Below, piece after piece: positions 34,571 to 43,576 of a stretch of DNA of 64,000 nt. Source of the DNA: Pseudomonas rhizophila (GTDB lineage: Bacteria; Pseudomonadota; Gammaproteobacteria; Pseudomonadales; Pseudomonadaceae); assembly GCF_003033885.1 (NCBI RefSeq), contig NZ_CP024081.1, positions 142,232-206,231 on the forward strand, given 5' to 3'. Both the position numbers and the translations under genes were made by a program. Position 1 is the first letter of the stretch, and each line of letters begins with the position of its first letter. The notes under the pieces were generated by a model. That model saw nothing but the letters and a program-made list of their open reading frames with translations, did not search any database and had not been told where the DNA came from.

Positions 34571-35929
34571 ATGAGTAACAACCTCGACCAGCTCACCGAT
34601 TGGTTGAAAGACCATAAGATCACAGAAGTCGAATGCATGATTGGCGACCTGACCGGCATCACCCGGGGCAAGATTTCGCCGACCAACAAGTTCATTGCCG
34701 AAAAAGGCATGCGCCTGCCCGAGAGCGTTCTGCTCCAGACCGTTACGGGCGACTATGTCGAAGACGACATCTATTACGAACTGCTCGACCCTGCCGACAT
34801 CGACATGATGTGCCGCCCGGACGAAAACGCAGTGTTCCTTGTGCCCTGGGCCATCGAGCCCACCGCCCAGGTTATCCACGACTCCTACGACAAGCATGGC
34901 AATCCCATCGAACTGTCGCCGCGCAACGTGCTCAAGAAAGTGCTCAAGCTCTATGCCGACAAGGGCTGGCAGCCGATCGTCGCGCCGGAAATGGAGTTCT
35001 ACCTGACCAAGCGCAGCGACGACCCGGACTTCCCGTTGCAGCCGCCCATTGGCCGCTCCGGTCGCCCGGAAACCGGCCGTCAGTCGTTCTCGATCGAAGC
35101 GGCCAACGAATTCGACCCGTTGTTCGAAGACGTCTACGACTGGTGCGAACTGCAGGAGCTGGACCTCGACACGCTGATCCATGAGGACGGCACGGCGCAG
35201 ATGGAGATCAATTTCCGTCACGGCGACGCCTTGTCCCTGGCCGACCAGATCCTGGTGTTCAAGCGCACCATGCGCGAAGCGGCGCTCAAGCACAACGTAG
35301 CCGCCACTTTCATGGCCAAGCCCATGACCGGCGAGCCCGGCAGTGCGATGCACCTGCACCAGAGCATCATCGACAAAGACACCGGCAAGAACGTCTTTTC
35401 CAATGAAGACGGGACCATGAGCACGCTGTTCCTGAATCACATTGGAGGTCTGCAGAAGTTCATCCCCGAGCTGCTGCCGCTGTTTGCCCCCAACGTGAAC
35501 TCGTTCCGCCGCTTCCTGCCGGATACGTCGGCGCCGGTGAACGTGGAATGGGGTGAAGAGAACCGCACCGTGGGCCTGCGCGTGCCGGAAGCCGGGCCGC
35601 AGAACCGTCGGGTGGAAAACCGTTTGCCGGGCGCCGACGCCAACCCGTACCTGGCGATCGCCGCCAGCCTGTTGTGCGGCTACATCGGCATGGTCGAAGG
35701 CATCAACCCGAGCGCGCCGGTGGTGGGGCGAGGGTATGAACGTCGCAACCTGCGCCTGCCACTGACCATCGAAGATGCCCTCGAGCGCATGGAAAACAGC
35801 GCCACCATCGAGAAATACCTGGGCAAGAAATTCATCACAGGCTACGTCGCGGTCAAGCGGGCCGAGCATGAAAACTTCAAGCGCGTCATCAGTTCGTGGG
35901 AGCGGGAATTCCTGCTCTTTGCCGTCTGA
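34571..35929 (+). CDS. spuB: Gamma-glutamylputrescine synthetase, glutamine-synthetase-like (SpuB)
   Basis: 452 residues, a second glutamine-synthetase-like enzyme paralogous to SpuI. It begins MSNNLDQLTDWLKDHKITEV; motifs APEMEFYLTK, HEDGTAQMEINFRHGD, SAMHLHQSIID, APNVNSFRRFLP and VENRLPGADANPYLAIAASL carry the metal and ATP sites. It activates putrescine or related polyamines by gamma-glutamylation. The spuA-spuB-spuC order is the known Pseudomonas arrangement. A 929-codon antisense frame over spuB-spuC is a coding shadow. Confidence 0.94.
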   Translation: MSNNLDQLTDWLKDHKITEVECMIGDLTGITRGKISPTNKFIAEKGMRLPESVLLQTVTGDYVEDDIYYELLDPADIDMMCRPDENAVFLVPWAIEPTAQVIHDSYDKHGNPIELSPRNVLKKVLKLYADKGWQPIVAPEMEFYLTKRSDDPDFPLQPPIGRSGRPETGRQSFSIEAANEFDPLFEDVYDWCELQELDLDTLIHEDGTAQMEINFRHGDALSLADQILVFKRTMREAALKHNVAATFMAKPMTGEPGSAMHLHQSIIDKDTGKNVFSNEDGTMSTLFLNHIGGLQKFIPELLPLFAPNVNSFRRFLPDTSAPVNVEWGEENRTVGLRVPEAGPQNRRVENRLPGADANPYLAIAASLLCGYIGMVEGINPSAPVVGRGYERRNLRLPLTIEDALERMENSATIEKYLGKKFITGYVAVKRAEHENFKRVISSWEREFLLFAV

Positions 35930-35989
35930 AGCGCCGGACGGGACTGCTTCAGGCAGTTCCGTCCCCACCGATCTACAAGGAGAATTCGC

Positions 35990-37354
35990 ATGACCGGCAA
36001 CAATCCGCAAACCCGTAAATGGCAGGCCCTGAGCAACGATCACCACCTGGCGCCATTCAGCGACTTCAAGCAGCTCAAAGAGAAAGGCCCGCGCATCATC
36101 ACCCACGCCAAGGGCGTTTACCTGTGGGACAGTGAAGGCAACAAGATCCTCGATGGCATGGCCGGCCTCTGGTGCGTGGCCGTCGGCTACGGCCGCGACG
36201 AACTGGCCGACGCCGCCAGTCAGCAGATGCGCGAGCTGCCGTACTACAACCTGTTCTTCCAGACCGCTCACCCGCCGGTGCTGGAATTGTCCAAAGCCAT
36301 CGCCGACATCGCCCCTGAAGGCATGAACCACGTGTTCTTCACCGGCTCCGGCTCCGAAGGCAACGACACCATGCTGCGCATGGTCCGCCACTACTGGGCG
36401 ATCAAGGGCCAGCCGAACAAAAAAGTCATCATCAGCCGCAAGAACGGCTATCACGGTTCGACCGTGGCCGGCGCGAGCCTGGGCGGCATGACGTACATGC
36501 ACGAGCAGGGCGACCTGCCGATCCCCGGCATTGTCCACATCGCCCAACCCTACTGGTTCGGCGAGGGCGGCGACATGAGCCCGGAAGAGTTCGGCGTATG
36601 GGCGGCCAACCAGCTGGAAGAAAAGATCCTGGAAATCGGCGTGGACAACGTGGGTGCCTTCATCGCCGAGCCGATCCAGGGCGCGGGCGGAGTCATCGTG
36701 CCGCCGGACAGCTACTGGCCGCGCATGAAGGAAATCCTCGCCAAGTACGACATCCTGTTCGTGGCCGATGAAGTGATCTGTGGTTTCGGTCGCACCGGTG
36801 AGTGGTTCGGTACCGATCATTACGGGTTGAAACCCCACATGATGACCATCGCCAAGGGCCTGACCTCCGGTTACATCCCCATGGGCGGCCTGATCGTGCG
36901 TGACGATGTGGTGGCGGTGCTCAACGAAGGCGGCGACTTCAACCACGGGTTTACCTATTCCGGTCACCCGGTAGCCGCTGCGGTGGCCTTGGAAAACATC
37001 CGCATTCTGCGCGACGAAAAGATCGTCGAGCGTGTTCATGGCGAAACGGCACCCTATTTGCAACAGCGCCTGAGGGAACTGAACGATCATCCGCTGGTGG
37101 GTGAGGTACGCGGTGTCGGCTTGCTGGGGGCGATCGAACTGGTACAGGACAAGGCCACGCGCAAGCGCTACGAAGGCAGGGGTGTGGGCATGATCTGCCG
37201 GCAGTTCTGTTTTGATAATGGGCTGATCATGCGCGCCGTGGGTGACACCATGATCATTGCGCCGCCGCTGGTGATCAGCAAGGCCGAGATCGATGAACTG
37301 GTGACCAAGGCGCGGCACTGCCTGGACCTGACGCTCAGTGCGTTGCAAGGCTAA
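35990..37354 (+). CDS. spuC: Polyamine:pyruvate aminotransferase
   Basis: 454 residues, class III PLP aminotransferase. The PLP lysine is K289 in TIAKGLTSGY; the PLP-phosphate segment FTGSGSEGND and the D-E-V motif DILFVADEVICGFGRTG are present. It transfers the amino group from putrescine, cadaverine or spermidine to pyruvate. A CAAGGAG site precedes ATG 35990. A 22-bp partly paired GC-rich stretch at 37370-37391 follows the stop and may attenuate read-through into spuD. Confidence 0.95.
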   Translation: MTGNNPQTRKWQALSNDHHLAPFSDFKQLKEKGPRIITHAKGVYLWDSEGNKILDGMAGLWCVAVGYGRDELADAASQQMRELPYYNLFFQTAHPPVLELSKAIADIAPEGMNHVFFTGSGSEGNDTMLRMVRHYWAIKGQPNKKVIISRKNGYHGSTVAGASLGGMTYMHEQGDLPIPGIVHIAQPYWFGEGGDMSPEEFGVWAANQLEEKILEIGVDNVGAFIAEPIQGAGGVIVPPDSYWPRMKEILAKYDILFVADEVICGFGRTGEWFGTDHYGLKPHMMTIAKGLTSGYIPMGGLIVRDDVVAVLNEGGDFNHGFTYSGHPVAAAVALENIRILRDEKIVERVHGETAPYLQQRLRELNDHPLVGEVRGVGLLGAIELVQDKATRKRYEGRGVGMICRQFCFDNGLIMRAVGDTMIIAPPLVISKAEIDELVTKARHCLDLTLSALQG

Positions 37355-37369
37355 GTGCTAGGCTCTGAG

Positions 37370-37391
37370 CGAGGCGCCCGTACGGGCCTCG
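37370..37391 (+). terminator. Weak hairpin between spuC and spuD
   Basis: CGAGG..CCCGTACGGG..CCTCG folds into an imperfect stem just after spuC, without a T-tract. It could partly separate the catabolic and uptake halves of the locus. Confidence 0.3.
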
Positions 37392-37520
37392 TCCGGCGTA
37401 AACAAAAGGCTGGGCTTTTGTTGAAAGGCTGGCCTGTAACTTGCCAGACTACCGGCTGTTCAAGTTGCCCGCGAGCCGGCTACTGAACGACGGCTAAGAA
37501 GAATAACTGGAGCATTTTTC

Positions 37521-38648
37521 ATGAAGGCATTAGGCATGAAGACATTAGGTATGAAGATGGCTGGCAAGACCCTCCTCGCCATGTCCCTGACGGGCGTGAT
37601 GGCGAGTGCTGTTCAGGCGGACGACAAAGTGCTGCACGTCTATAACTGGTCCGATTACATTGCACCGGACACGGTCGCCAAGTTCGAGAAAGAGACGGGG
37701 ATCAAGGTCGTCTACGACGTGTTCGACAGCAACGAGACCCTGGAAGCCAAGTTGCTGGCGGGCAAGTCCGGCTATGACATCGTGGTGCCGTCGAACAACT
37801 TCCTGGCCAAGCAGATCAAGGCCGGTGTTTACCAGGAGCTGGACAAGTCCAAGCTGCCGGACTGGAAGAACCTGGACACCGACCTGCTCAAGGCCGTGGG
37901 CGATGCCAGCGACAAGGGCAACAAATATGCCTTCCCCTACATGTGGGGCTCCATCGGTATTGGCTACAACCCGGAGAAGGTCAAGGCTGCACTGGGTATC
38001 GACAAGATCGATTCGTGGGACGTGGTGTTCAAACCGGAAAACATGGCCAAGCTCAAGAGCTGCGGCGTGAGCTTCCTCGATGCACCGACCGAGATGATCC
38101 CGGCGGCACTGCATTACCTGGGCAAGCCGACCGACAGCAAGGACAAGGCTGACCTGAAGGCCGCTGAAGACCTGTTCCTGAAGATTCGTCCTTCGGTTGC
38201 CTATTTCCACTCCTCCAAATACATCTCGGACCTGGCCAACGGCAACATCTGCGTGGCTGTGGGTTACTCCGGTGACCTGGAGCAGTCCAAGGAGCGCGCC
38301 AAGGAAGCGGGAGACAAGGTCAAGCTCAGCTACGTCATTCCAAAAGAAGGCGCCGGCACTTTCTACGACATGGTCGCCATTCCCAAGGACGCCGAGAACG
38401 TCGAATCCGCCTACAAGTTCATGAACTTCCTGATGCAGCCGCAGATCATGGCTGAAATCACCAACGCCGTACGTTTCCCGAACGGCAACAAGGCGGCCAC
38501 GCCACTGGTGGACAAGGACATCACCAGCGATCCGAGCATCTACCCGTCTGACGAAGTGAAGAAGCAGCTGTATGCAATCAGTGATCTGGATGCCGGCACG
38601 TTGCGTCTGATCACCCGCAGCTGGACCAAGATCAAGTCTGGCAAGTAA
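37521..38648 (+). CDS. spuD: Putrescine-binding periplasmic protein
   Basis: 375 residues. Signal peptide ending SAVQA, then mature [39 protein letters not shown], the PotF/SpuD hallmark. Aromatic and acidic residues that bind the polyamine are present (YNWSDY, [12 protein letters not shown] segment, YSGDLEQS). A TGGAG site lies eight bases before ATG 37521. The signal peptide begins with a tandem repeat, [12 protein letters not shown], from a duplicated 18-bp unit. SpuE, its paralogue, follows. Confidence 0.94.
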   Translation: MKALGMKTLGMKMAGKTLLAMSLTGVMASAVQADDKVLHVYNWSDYIAPDTVAKFEKETGIKVVYDVFDSNETLEAKLLAGKSGYDIVVPSNNFLAKQIKAGVYQELDKSKLPDWKNLDTDLLKAVGDASDKGNKYAFPYMWGSIGIGYNPEKVKAALGIDKIDSWDVVFKPENMAKLKSCGVSFLDAPTEMIPAALHYLGKPTDSKDKADLKAAEDLFLKIRPSVAYFHSSKYISDLANGNICVAVGYSGDLEQSKERAKEAGDKVKLSYVIPKEGAGTFYDMVAIPKDAENVESAYKFMNFLMQPQIMAEITNAVRFPNGNKAATPLVDKDITSDPSIYPSDEVKKQLYAISDLDAGTLRLITRSWTKIKSGK

Positions 38649-38666
38649 GCCGGTCTGAGGCATCTT

Positions 38667-38701
38667 CCTGTTGTCGCCGGCATCGCGGCGGCGGCAACGG
38701 G
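38667..38701 (+). repeat. Intergenic hairpin between spuD and spuE
   Basis: CCTGTTGTCGCC pairs with GGCGGCAACGGG (G-U pairs included) around a GC-rich loop. There is no T-tract; it may stabilise the spuD mRNA end, as seen between binding-protein genes and downstream transport genes. Confidence 0.5.
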
Positions 38702-38820
38702 AATAATTAAATGACTAAAAGTTTTGCTGGATCGGTTTATCGAGGGTAAGTTGCGCGCCGGTTTTGTTGCAGGGCACATCGCTGCCAGGTAACGGGGGCA
38801 ACTTGGGCCCAACTATTTAA

Positions 38821-39930
<1,110 letters not shown>

Positions 39931-40001
39931 GGTCAAGCGCTTTAACTATTCCAAGGCTCGTCCGCGCAGGGCGAGCTGCAAATTTTGTGGGAGTTTCGTA
40001 A

Positions 40002-41144
40002 ATGGCAGTTGCCTCCGGCGCCTATAAGAAAGCCCTCGAGGGCGACCAGACACCCAAGCAGGTGTTGGTCAAAATCGACCGGGTCACGAAAAAGTTCGAC
40101 GAGACGATTGCCGTGGACGATGTGTCCCTGGAAATCAAGAAAGGCGAAATCTTCGCCCTGCTCGGCGGTTCGGGATCGGGCAAATCCACCTTGCTCCGCA
40201 TGCTGGCGGGTTTCGAACGGCCCACGGAGGGGCGCATTTTCCTCGACGGTGTAGACATCACCGACATGCCGCCCTATGAGCGGCCGATCAACATGATGTT
40301 CCAGTCCTACGCCCTGTTCCCCCACATGACCGTGGCGCAGAACATTGCTTTCGGCCTGCAGCAGGACAAAATCCCGAAAGCCGAGATCGACGCCCGCGTG
40401 GCCGAAATGCTCAAGCTGGTGCAGATGAGCCAGTACGCCAAGCGCAAGCCGCATCAGCTCTCCGGCGGCCAGCGTCAACGTGTGGCCCTGGCCCGTTCCC
40501 TGGCCAAACGGCCCAAGCTGTTGCTGCTCGACGAACCGATGGGTGCCTTGGACAAGAAGCTGCGCTCGCAGATGCAGCTTGAGCTGGTCGAGATCATCGA
40601 GCGGGTTGGCGTAACCTGCGTCATGGTGACCCACGATCAGGAAGAGGCCATGACCATGGCCGAGCGCATCGCGATCATGCACCTGGGCTGGATCGCCCAG
40701 ATCGGCAGCCCGATCGACATCTACGAAACCCCCACCAGCCGGCTGGTCTGTGAGTTCATTGGCAACGTCAACATCTTCGAGACCGAAGTGGTGGACGACG
40801 CCGAAGGCCACGCGGTGCTGACTTGCAAGGACCTGGACCGCAACATCTACGTGGGCCACGGCATCAGTACCTCGGTGCAGGACAAATCGGTCACCTACGC
40901 CATCCGCCCGGAAAAACTGCTGGTCACCGCCGAGCAGCCGGACTGCGAGCACAACTGGTCCAGCGGCAAGGTCCATGACATCGCCTACCTGGGCGGCCAT
41001 TCGGTGTTCTACGTCGAATTGCCGAGCGGCAAACTGGTGCAGTCCTTTGTCGCCAACGCCGAGCGCCGGGGTCAGCGTCCGACCTGGGGCGACCAGGTAT
41101 TCGTGTGGTGGGAAGACGACAGCGGAGTGGTGCTTCGCTCATGA
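40002..41144 (+). CDS. spuF: Polyamine ABC transporter ATP-binding protein
   Basis: 380 residues, PotA/PotG type. Walker A GGSGSGKST, signature LSGGQRQRVALARSL, Walker B LLLLDEPMGALDKK and switch His in VMVTHDQEEA are intact. The C-terminal TOBE domain (about 290-380; AIRPEKLLVTAEQ) regulates transport in this family. The stop overlaps the spuG start by ATGA. Confidence 0.96.
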   Translation: MAVASGAYKKALEGDQTPKQVLVKIDRVTKKFDETIAVDDVSLEIKKGEIFALLGGSGSGKSTLLRMLAGFERPTEGRIFLDGVDITDMPPYERPINMMFQSYALFPHMTVAQNIAFGLQQDKIPKAEIDARVAEMLKLVQMSQYAKRKPHQLSGGQRQRVALARSLAKRPKLLLLDEPMGALDKKLRSQMQLELVEIIERVGVTCVMVTHDQEEAMTMAERIAIMHLGWIAQIGSPIDIYETPTSRLVCEFIGNVNIFETEVVDDAEGHAVLTCKDLDRNIYVGHGISTSVQDKSVTYAIRPEKLLVTAEQPDCEHNWSSGKVHDIAYLGGHSVFYVELPSGKLVQSFVANAERRGQRPTWGDQVFVWWEDDSGVVLRS

Positions 41145-42061
41145 ACATGCGCAAATTCAAACGCCGACTCGACCGAATAACGCCCGGTGGCCGTCAACTG
41201 GTCATCGGGGTGCCCTTCATCTGGCTGTTCCTGTTCTTCATGCTGCCGTTCTTCATCGTCCTGAAGATCAGTTTCGCCGAAGCCGACGTGGCCATTCCGC
41301 CGTACACCGAGATCTACAGCTACATCGACCAGAAGCTGCAGGTGCTGCTCAACTTCAGTAACTATGTGCTGCTCAGCGAAGATGATCTGTACATCGCCGC
41401 CTACCTCGGCTCGCTGAAGATGGCCCTGATCAGCACCGTCTTGTGCCTGCTGATCGGCTACCCGATGGCCTACGCCATCGCCAAGGCCCGCCCGGACCTG
41501 CAAACGGTGCTGCTGCTGCTGATCATGATGCCGACCTGGACCGCGATCCTGATCCGCGTCTATGCGTGGATGGGCATCCTCAGCAACAACGGTCTGCTCA
41601 ACGGCTTTTTGATGAGCATGGGCTGGATCAGCGAACCGCTGCAGATCCTCAACACCAACCTGGCGGTCTACATCGGCATCGTCTACTCGTACCTGCCGTT
41701 CATGATCCTGCCGCTCTACGCCAACCTGGTGAAGCACGACCCGAGCTTACTGGAGGCGGCGTCCGACCTGGGGTCGAGCACCTTCAACAGTTTCTGGAAA
41801 ATCACCGTACCGCTGTCCAAGAACGGCATCATCGCCGGCTGCATGCTGGTGTTCATCCCGGTGGTGGGCGAGTTCGTGATCCCGGAACTGCTGGGTGGCC
41901 CGGAAACCCTGATGATCGGCAAAGTGCTGTGGCAGGAATTCTTCAACAACCGTGACTGGCCGGTGGCGTCCGCGCTGGCAGTGGTGATGCTGGCGATCCT
42001 GATCGTGCCCATCATCCTGTTCAACCGCAGTCAGGCCAAAGAAATGGAGGGCAAGGAATGA
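41141..42061 (+). CDS. spuG: Polyamine ABC transporter permease, PotH type
   Basis: 306 residues with six predicted membrane helices; the EAA motif is EAASDLGSSTFNSFWKITVPLS. ATG 41141 overlaps the spuF stop (ATGA); an earlier in-frame Met (41105) lies inside spuF and is rejected. Forms the inner-membrane channel with SpuH. Confidence 0.95.
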   Translation: MNMRKFKRRLDRITPGGRQLVIGVPFIWLFLFFMLPFFIVLKISFAEADVAIPPYTEIYSYIDQKLQVLLNFSNYVLLSEDDLYIAAYLGSLKMALISTVLCLLIGYPMAYAIAKARPDLQTVLLLLIMMPTWTAILIRVYAWMGILSNNGLLNGFLMSMGWISEPLQILNTNLAVYIGIVYSYLPFMILPLYANLVKHDPSLLEAASDLGSSTFNSFWKITVPLSKNGIIAGCMLVFIPVVGEFVIPELLGGPETLMIGKVLWQEFFNNRDWPVASALAVVMLAILIVPIILFNRSQAKEMEGKE

Positions 42062-42942
42062 AGCGCTTCAGTTTTTCAAGCCTGATGCTGGTGCTGGGTC
42101 TGCTGTTCATCTATGCGCCAATGCTGATCCTGGTGATTTACTCCTTCAACGCTTCGAAACTGGTGACGGTATGGGGCGGCTGGTCGATCAAGTGGTACGT
42201 CGGTCTGCTGGACAACAGCCAGTTGATGGGCTCGGTGGTGCGCTCGCTGGAAATCGCCTGCTATACGGCGATCGCCGCGGTGGCCCTGGGTACACTGGCG
42301 GCCTTCGTGTTGACCCGTATTACCCATTTCAAGGGCCGCACGCTGTTCGGCGGCCTGGTCACCGCACCATTGGTGATGCCGGAGGTGATCACCGGTCTGT
42401 CGCTGTTGCTGCTGTTCGTGGCGATGGCGCAGATGATCGGCTGGCCCCAGGAACGTGGCATCGTCACGATCTGGATCGCCCACACCACGTTCTGCTCGGC
42501 CTATGTGGCGGTGGTGGTCTCGGCACGCTTGCGTGAACTGGACCTGTCTATCGAAGAAGCGGCCATGGACCTGGGGGCGCGGCCGTGGAAGGTGTTCTTC
42601 CTGATCACCATCCCGATGATCGCGCCATCGCTGGCGGCGGGGGGCATGATGTCGTTCGCCTTGTCGCTGGACGATCTGGTGCTGGCGAGTTTCGTCTCCG
42701 GCCCGGGCTCGACAACGTTGCCGATGGAAGTGTTCTCGGCGGTACGCCTGGGGGTCAAACCGGAAATCAATGCCGTGGCGAGCCTGATCCTGCTGGCCGT
42801 ATCGTTGGTGACTTTCCTGGTCTGGTACTTCAGCCACCGCGCCGAAGAAAACCGCAAGCGGGCGATCCAGCAAGCCATCGAAGAAAGCGCCGCCGACTCC
42901 TGGAAACAGCCAGACCCGCGCCGGGCAGCCGCGCCGGTCTGA
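42058..42942 (+). CDS. spuH: Polyamine ABC transporter permease, PotI type
   Basis: 294 residues with six helices and EAA motif EAAMDLGARPWKVFFLITIPMI. The start overlaps the spuG stop by four bases. Ends with a polar C-terminal tail (ESAADSWKQPDPRRAAAPV). Last gene of spuABCDEFGH; REP-like sequences follow. Confidence 0.95.
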   Translation: MKRFSFSSLMLVLGLLFIYAPMLILVIYSFNASKLVTVWGGWSIKWYVGLLDNSQLMGSVVRSLEIACYTAIAAVALGTLAAFVLTRITHFKGRTLFGGLVTAPLVMPEVITGLSLLLLFVAMAQMIGWPQERGIVTIWIAHTTFCSAYVAVVVSARLRELDLSIEEAAMDLGARPWKVFFLITIPMIAPSLAAGGMMSFALSLDDLVLASFVSGPGSTTLPMEVFSAVRLGVKPEINAVASLILLAVSLVTFLVWYFSHRAEENRKRAIQQAIEESAADSWKQPDPRRAAAPV

Positions 42943-42957
42943 CCGGACGCTGAGTCA

Positions 42958-43097
42958 CTGTGGGAGCAACTGTCTTGGATGGTTTATTTAGCCATCCTTT
43001 CCAGGGACAGCGAGGCTCCCACAGGTCTTTTTGTTGCCCACAAATCCGGGATCAGGCCCAAATCCAATGTGGAAGCGAGCCTGCTCGCGATAGCGGC
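42958..43097. repeat. REP-like repeats downstream of spuH
   Basis: An inverted pair CTGTGGGAGC (42958) and GCTCCCACAG (43013-43022) encloses a divergent inner sequence, and a separate degenerate REP (TGTGGAAGCGAGCCTGCTCG, then CGATAGC) lies at 43069-43095. The outer arms are intact but the first unit has lost the usual core. Confidence 0.6.
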
Positions 43098-43130
43098 GTA
43101 GCAGTCAATGAAGATCTCAGTGATCGCCTC

Positions 43131-43472
43131 TCACTTCTTCAACGCATCATGTGCTTCCAGCGCCCGCAGGGAGTAGATATACGCCGCGCCGGCATTCAGA
43201 GAAACCGCGGTGGCCAGGGTGGCGGCGATCTCTTCGCGGGTGGCGCCGGCCTTGATGGCCGCATCGGTATGCACGCCGATGCAGCCGTCGCAGCGGGTCG
43301 TGATCGCCACGGCGATGGAGATCAGCTCCCGGGTCTTGGCATCCAGCACGTTGTTATCGGCCGCGGCTTCATCCAGGGCCATGTAGGCCTTGACCATTTT
43401 CGGATTGCTTTTGCCCAGGGCGCCGAAGGCACTTTTGATGGTGGGCAGCAGTTCGGACCAGTTGATGAACAT
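43131..43472 (-). CDS. Carboxymuconolactone decarboxylase / AhpD-like protein
   Basis: 113 residues. The CxxC-xxx-H redox motif is intact (TRCDGCIGVHTDAAIKAG), followed by EEIAATLATAVSLNAGAAYIYSL. Such proteins are alkylhydroperoxidase-type disulfide reductases. ATG 43472 has a TGGAG site upstream, so the longer frame to 43580 is not used. Its gene is followed at the 3' side by the spuH repeats; function in this context is unknown. Confidence 0.9.
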   Translation of the reverse strand: MFINWSELLPTIKSAFGALGKSNPKMVKAYMALDEAAADNNVLDAKTRELISIAVAITTRCDGCIGVHTDAAIKAGATREEIAATLATAVSLNAGAAYIYSLRALEAHDALKK

Positions 43473-43576
43473 GGGGTTGACTCCATAAAAAGGGGTAGTT
43501 GTTAAACCCTTCCAGTCTTGACCATAAATAGCGTCCAAGCCTGTTGATTGATGAAAAGCGTTACCCGTCATTGGGC

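Noticed and set aside
34559..37348. 929-codon minus-strand frame over spuB and spuC
   Set aside because: Antisense shadow of two glutamine-synthetase/aminotransferase genes with intact active sites on the plus strand.
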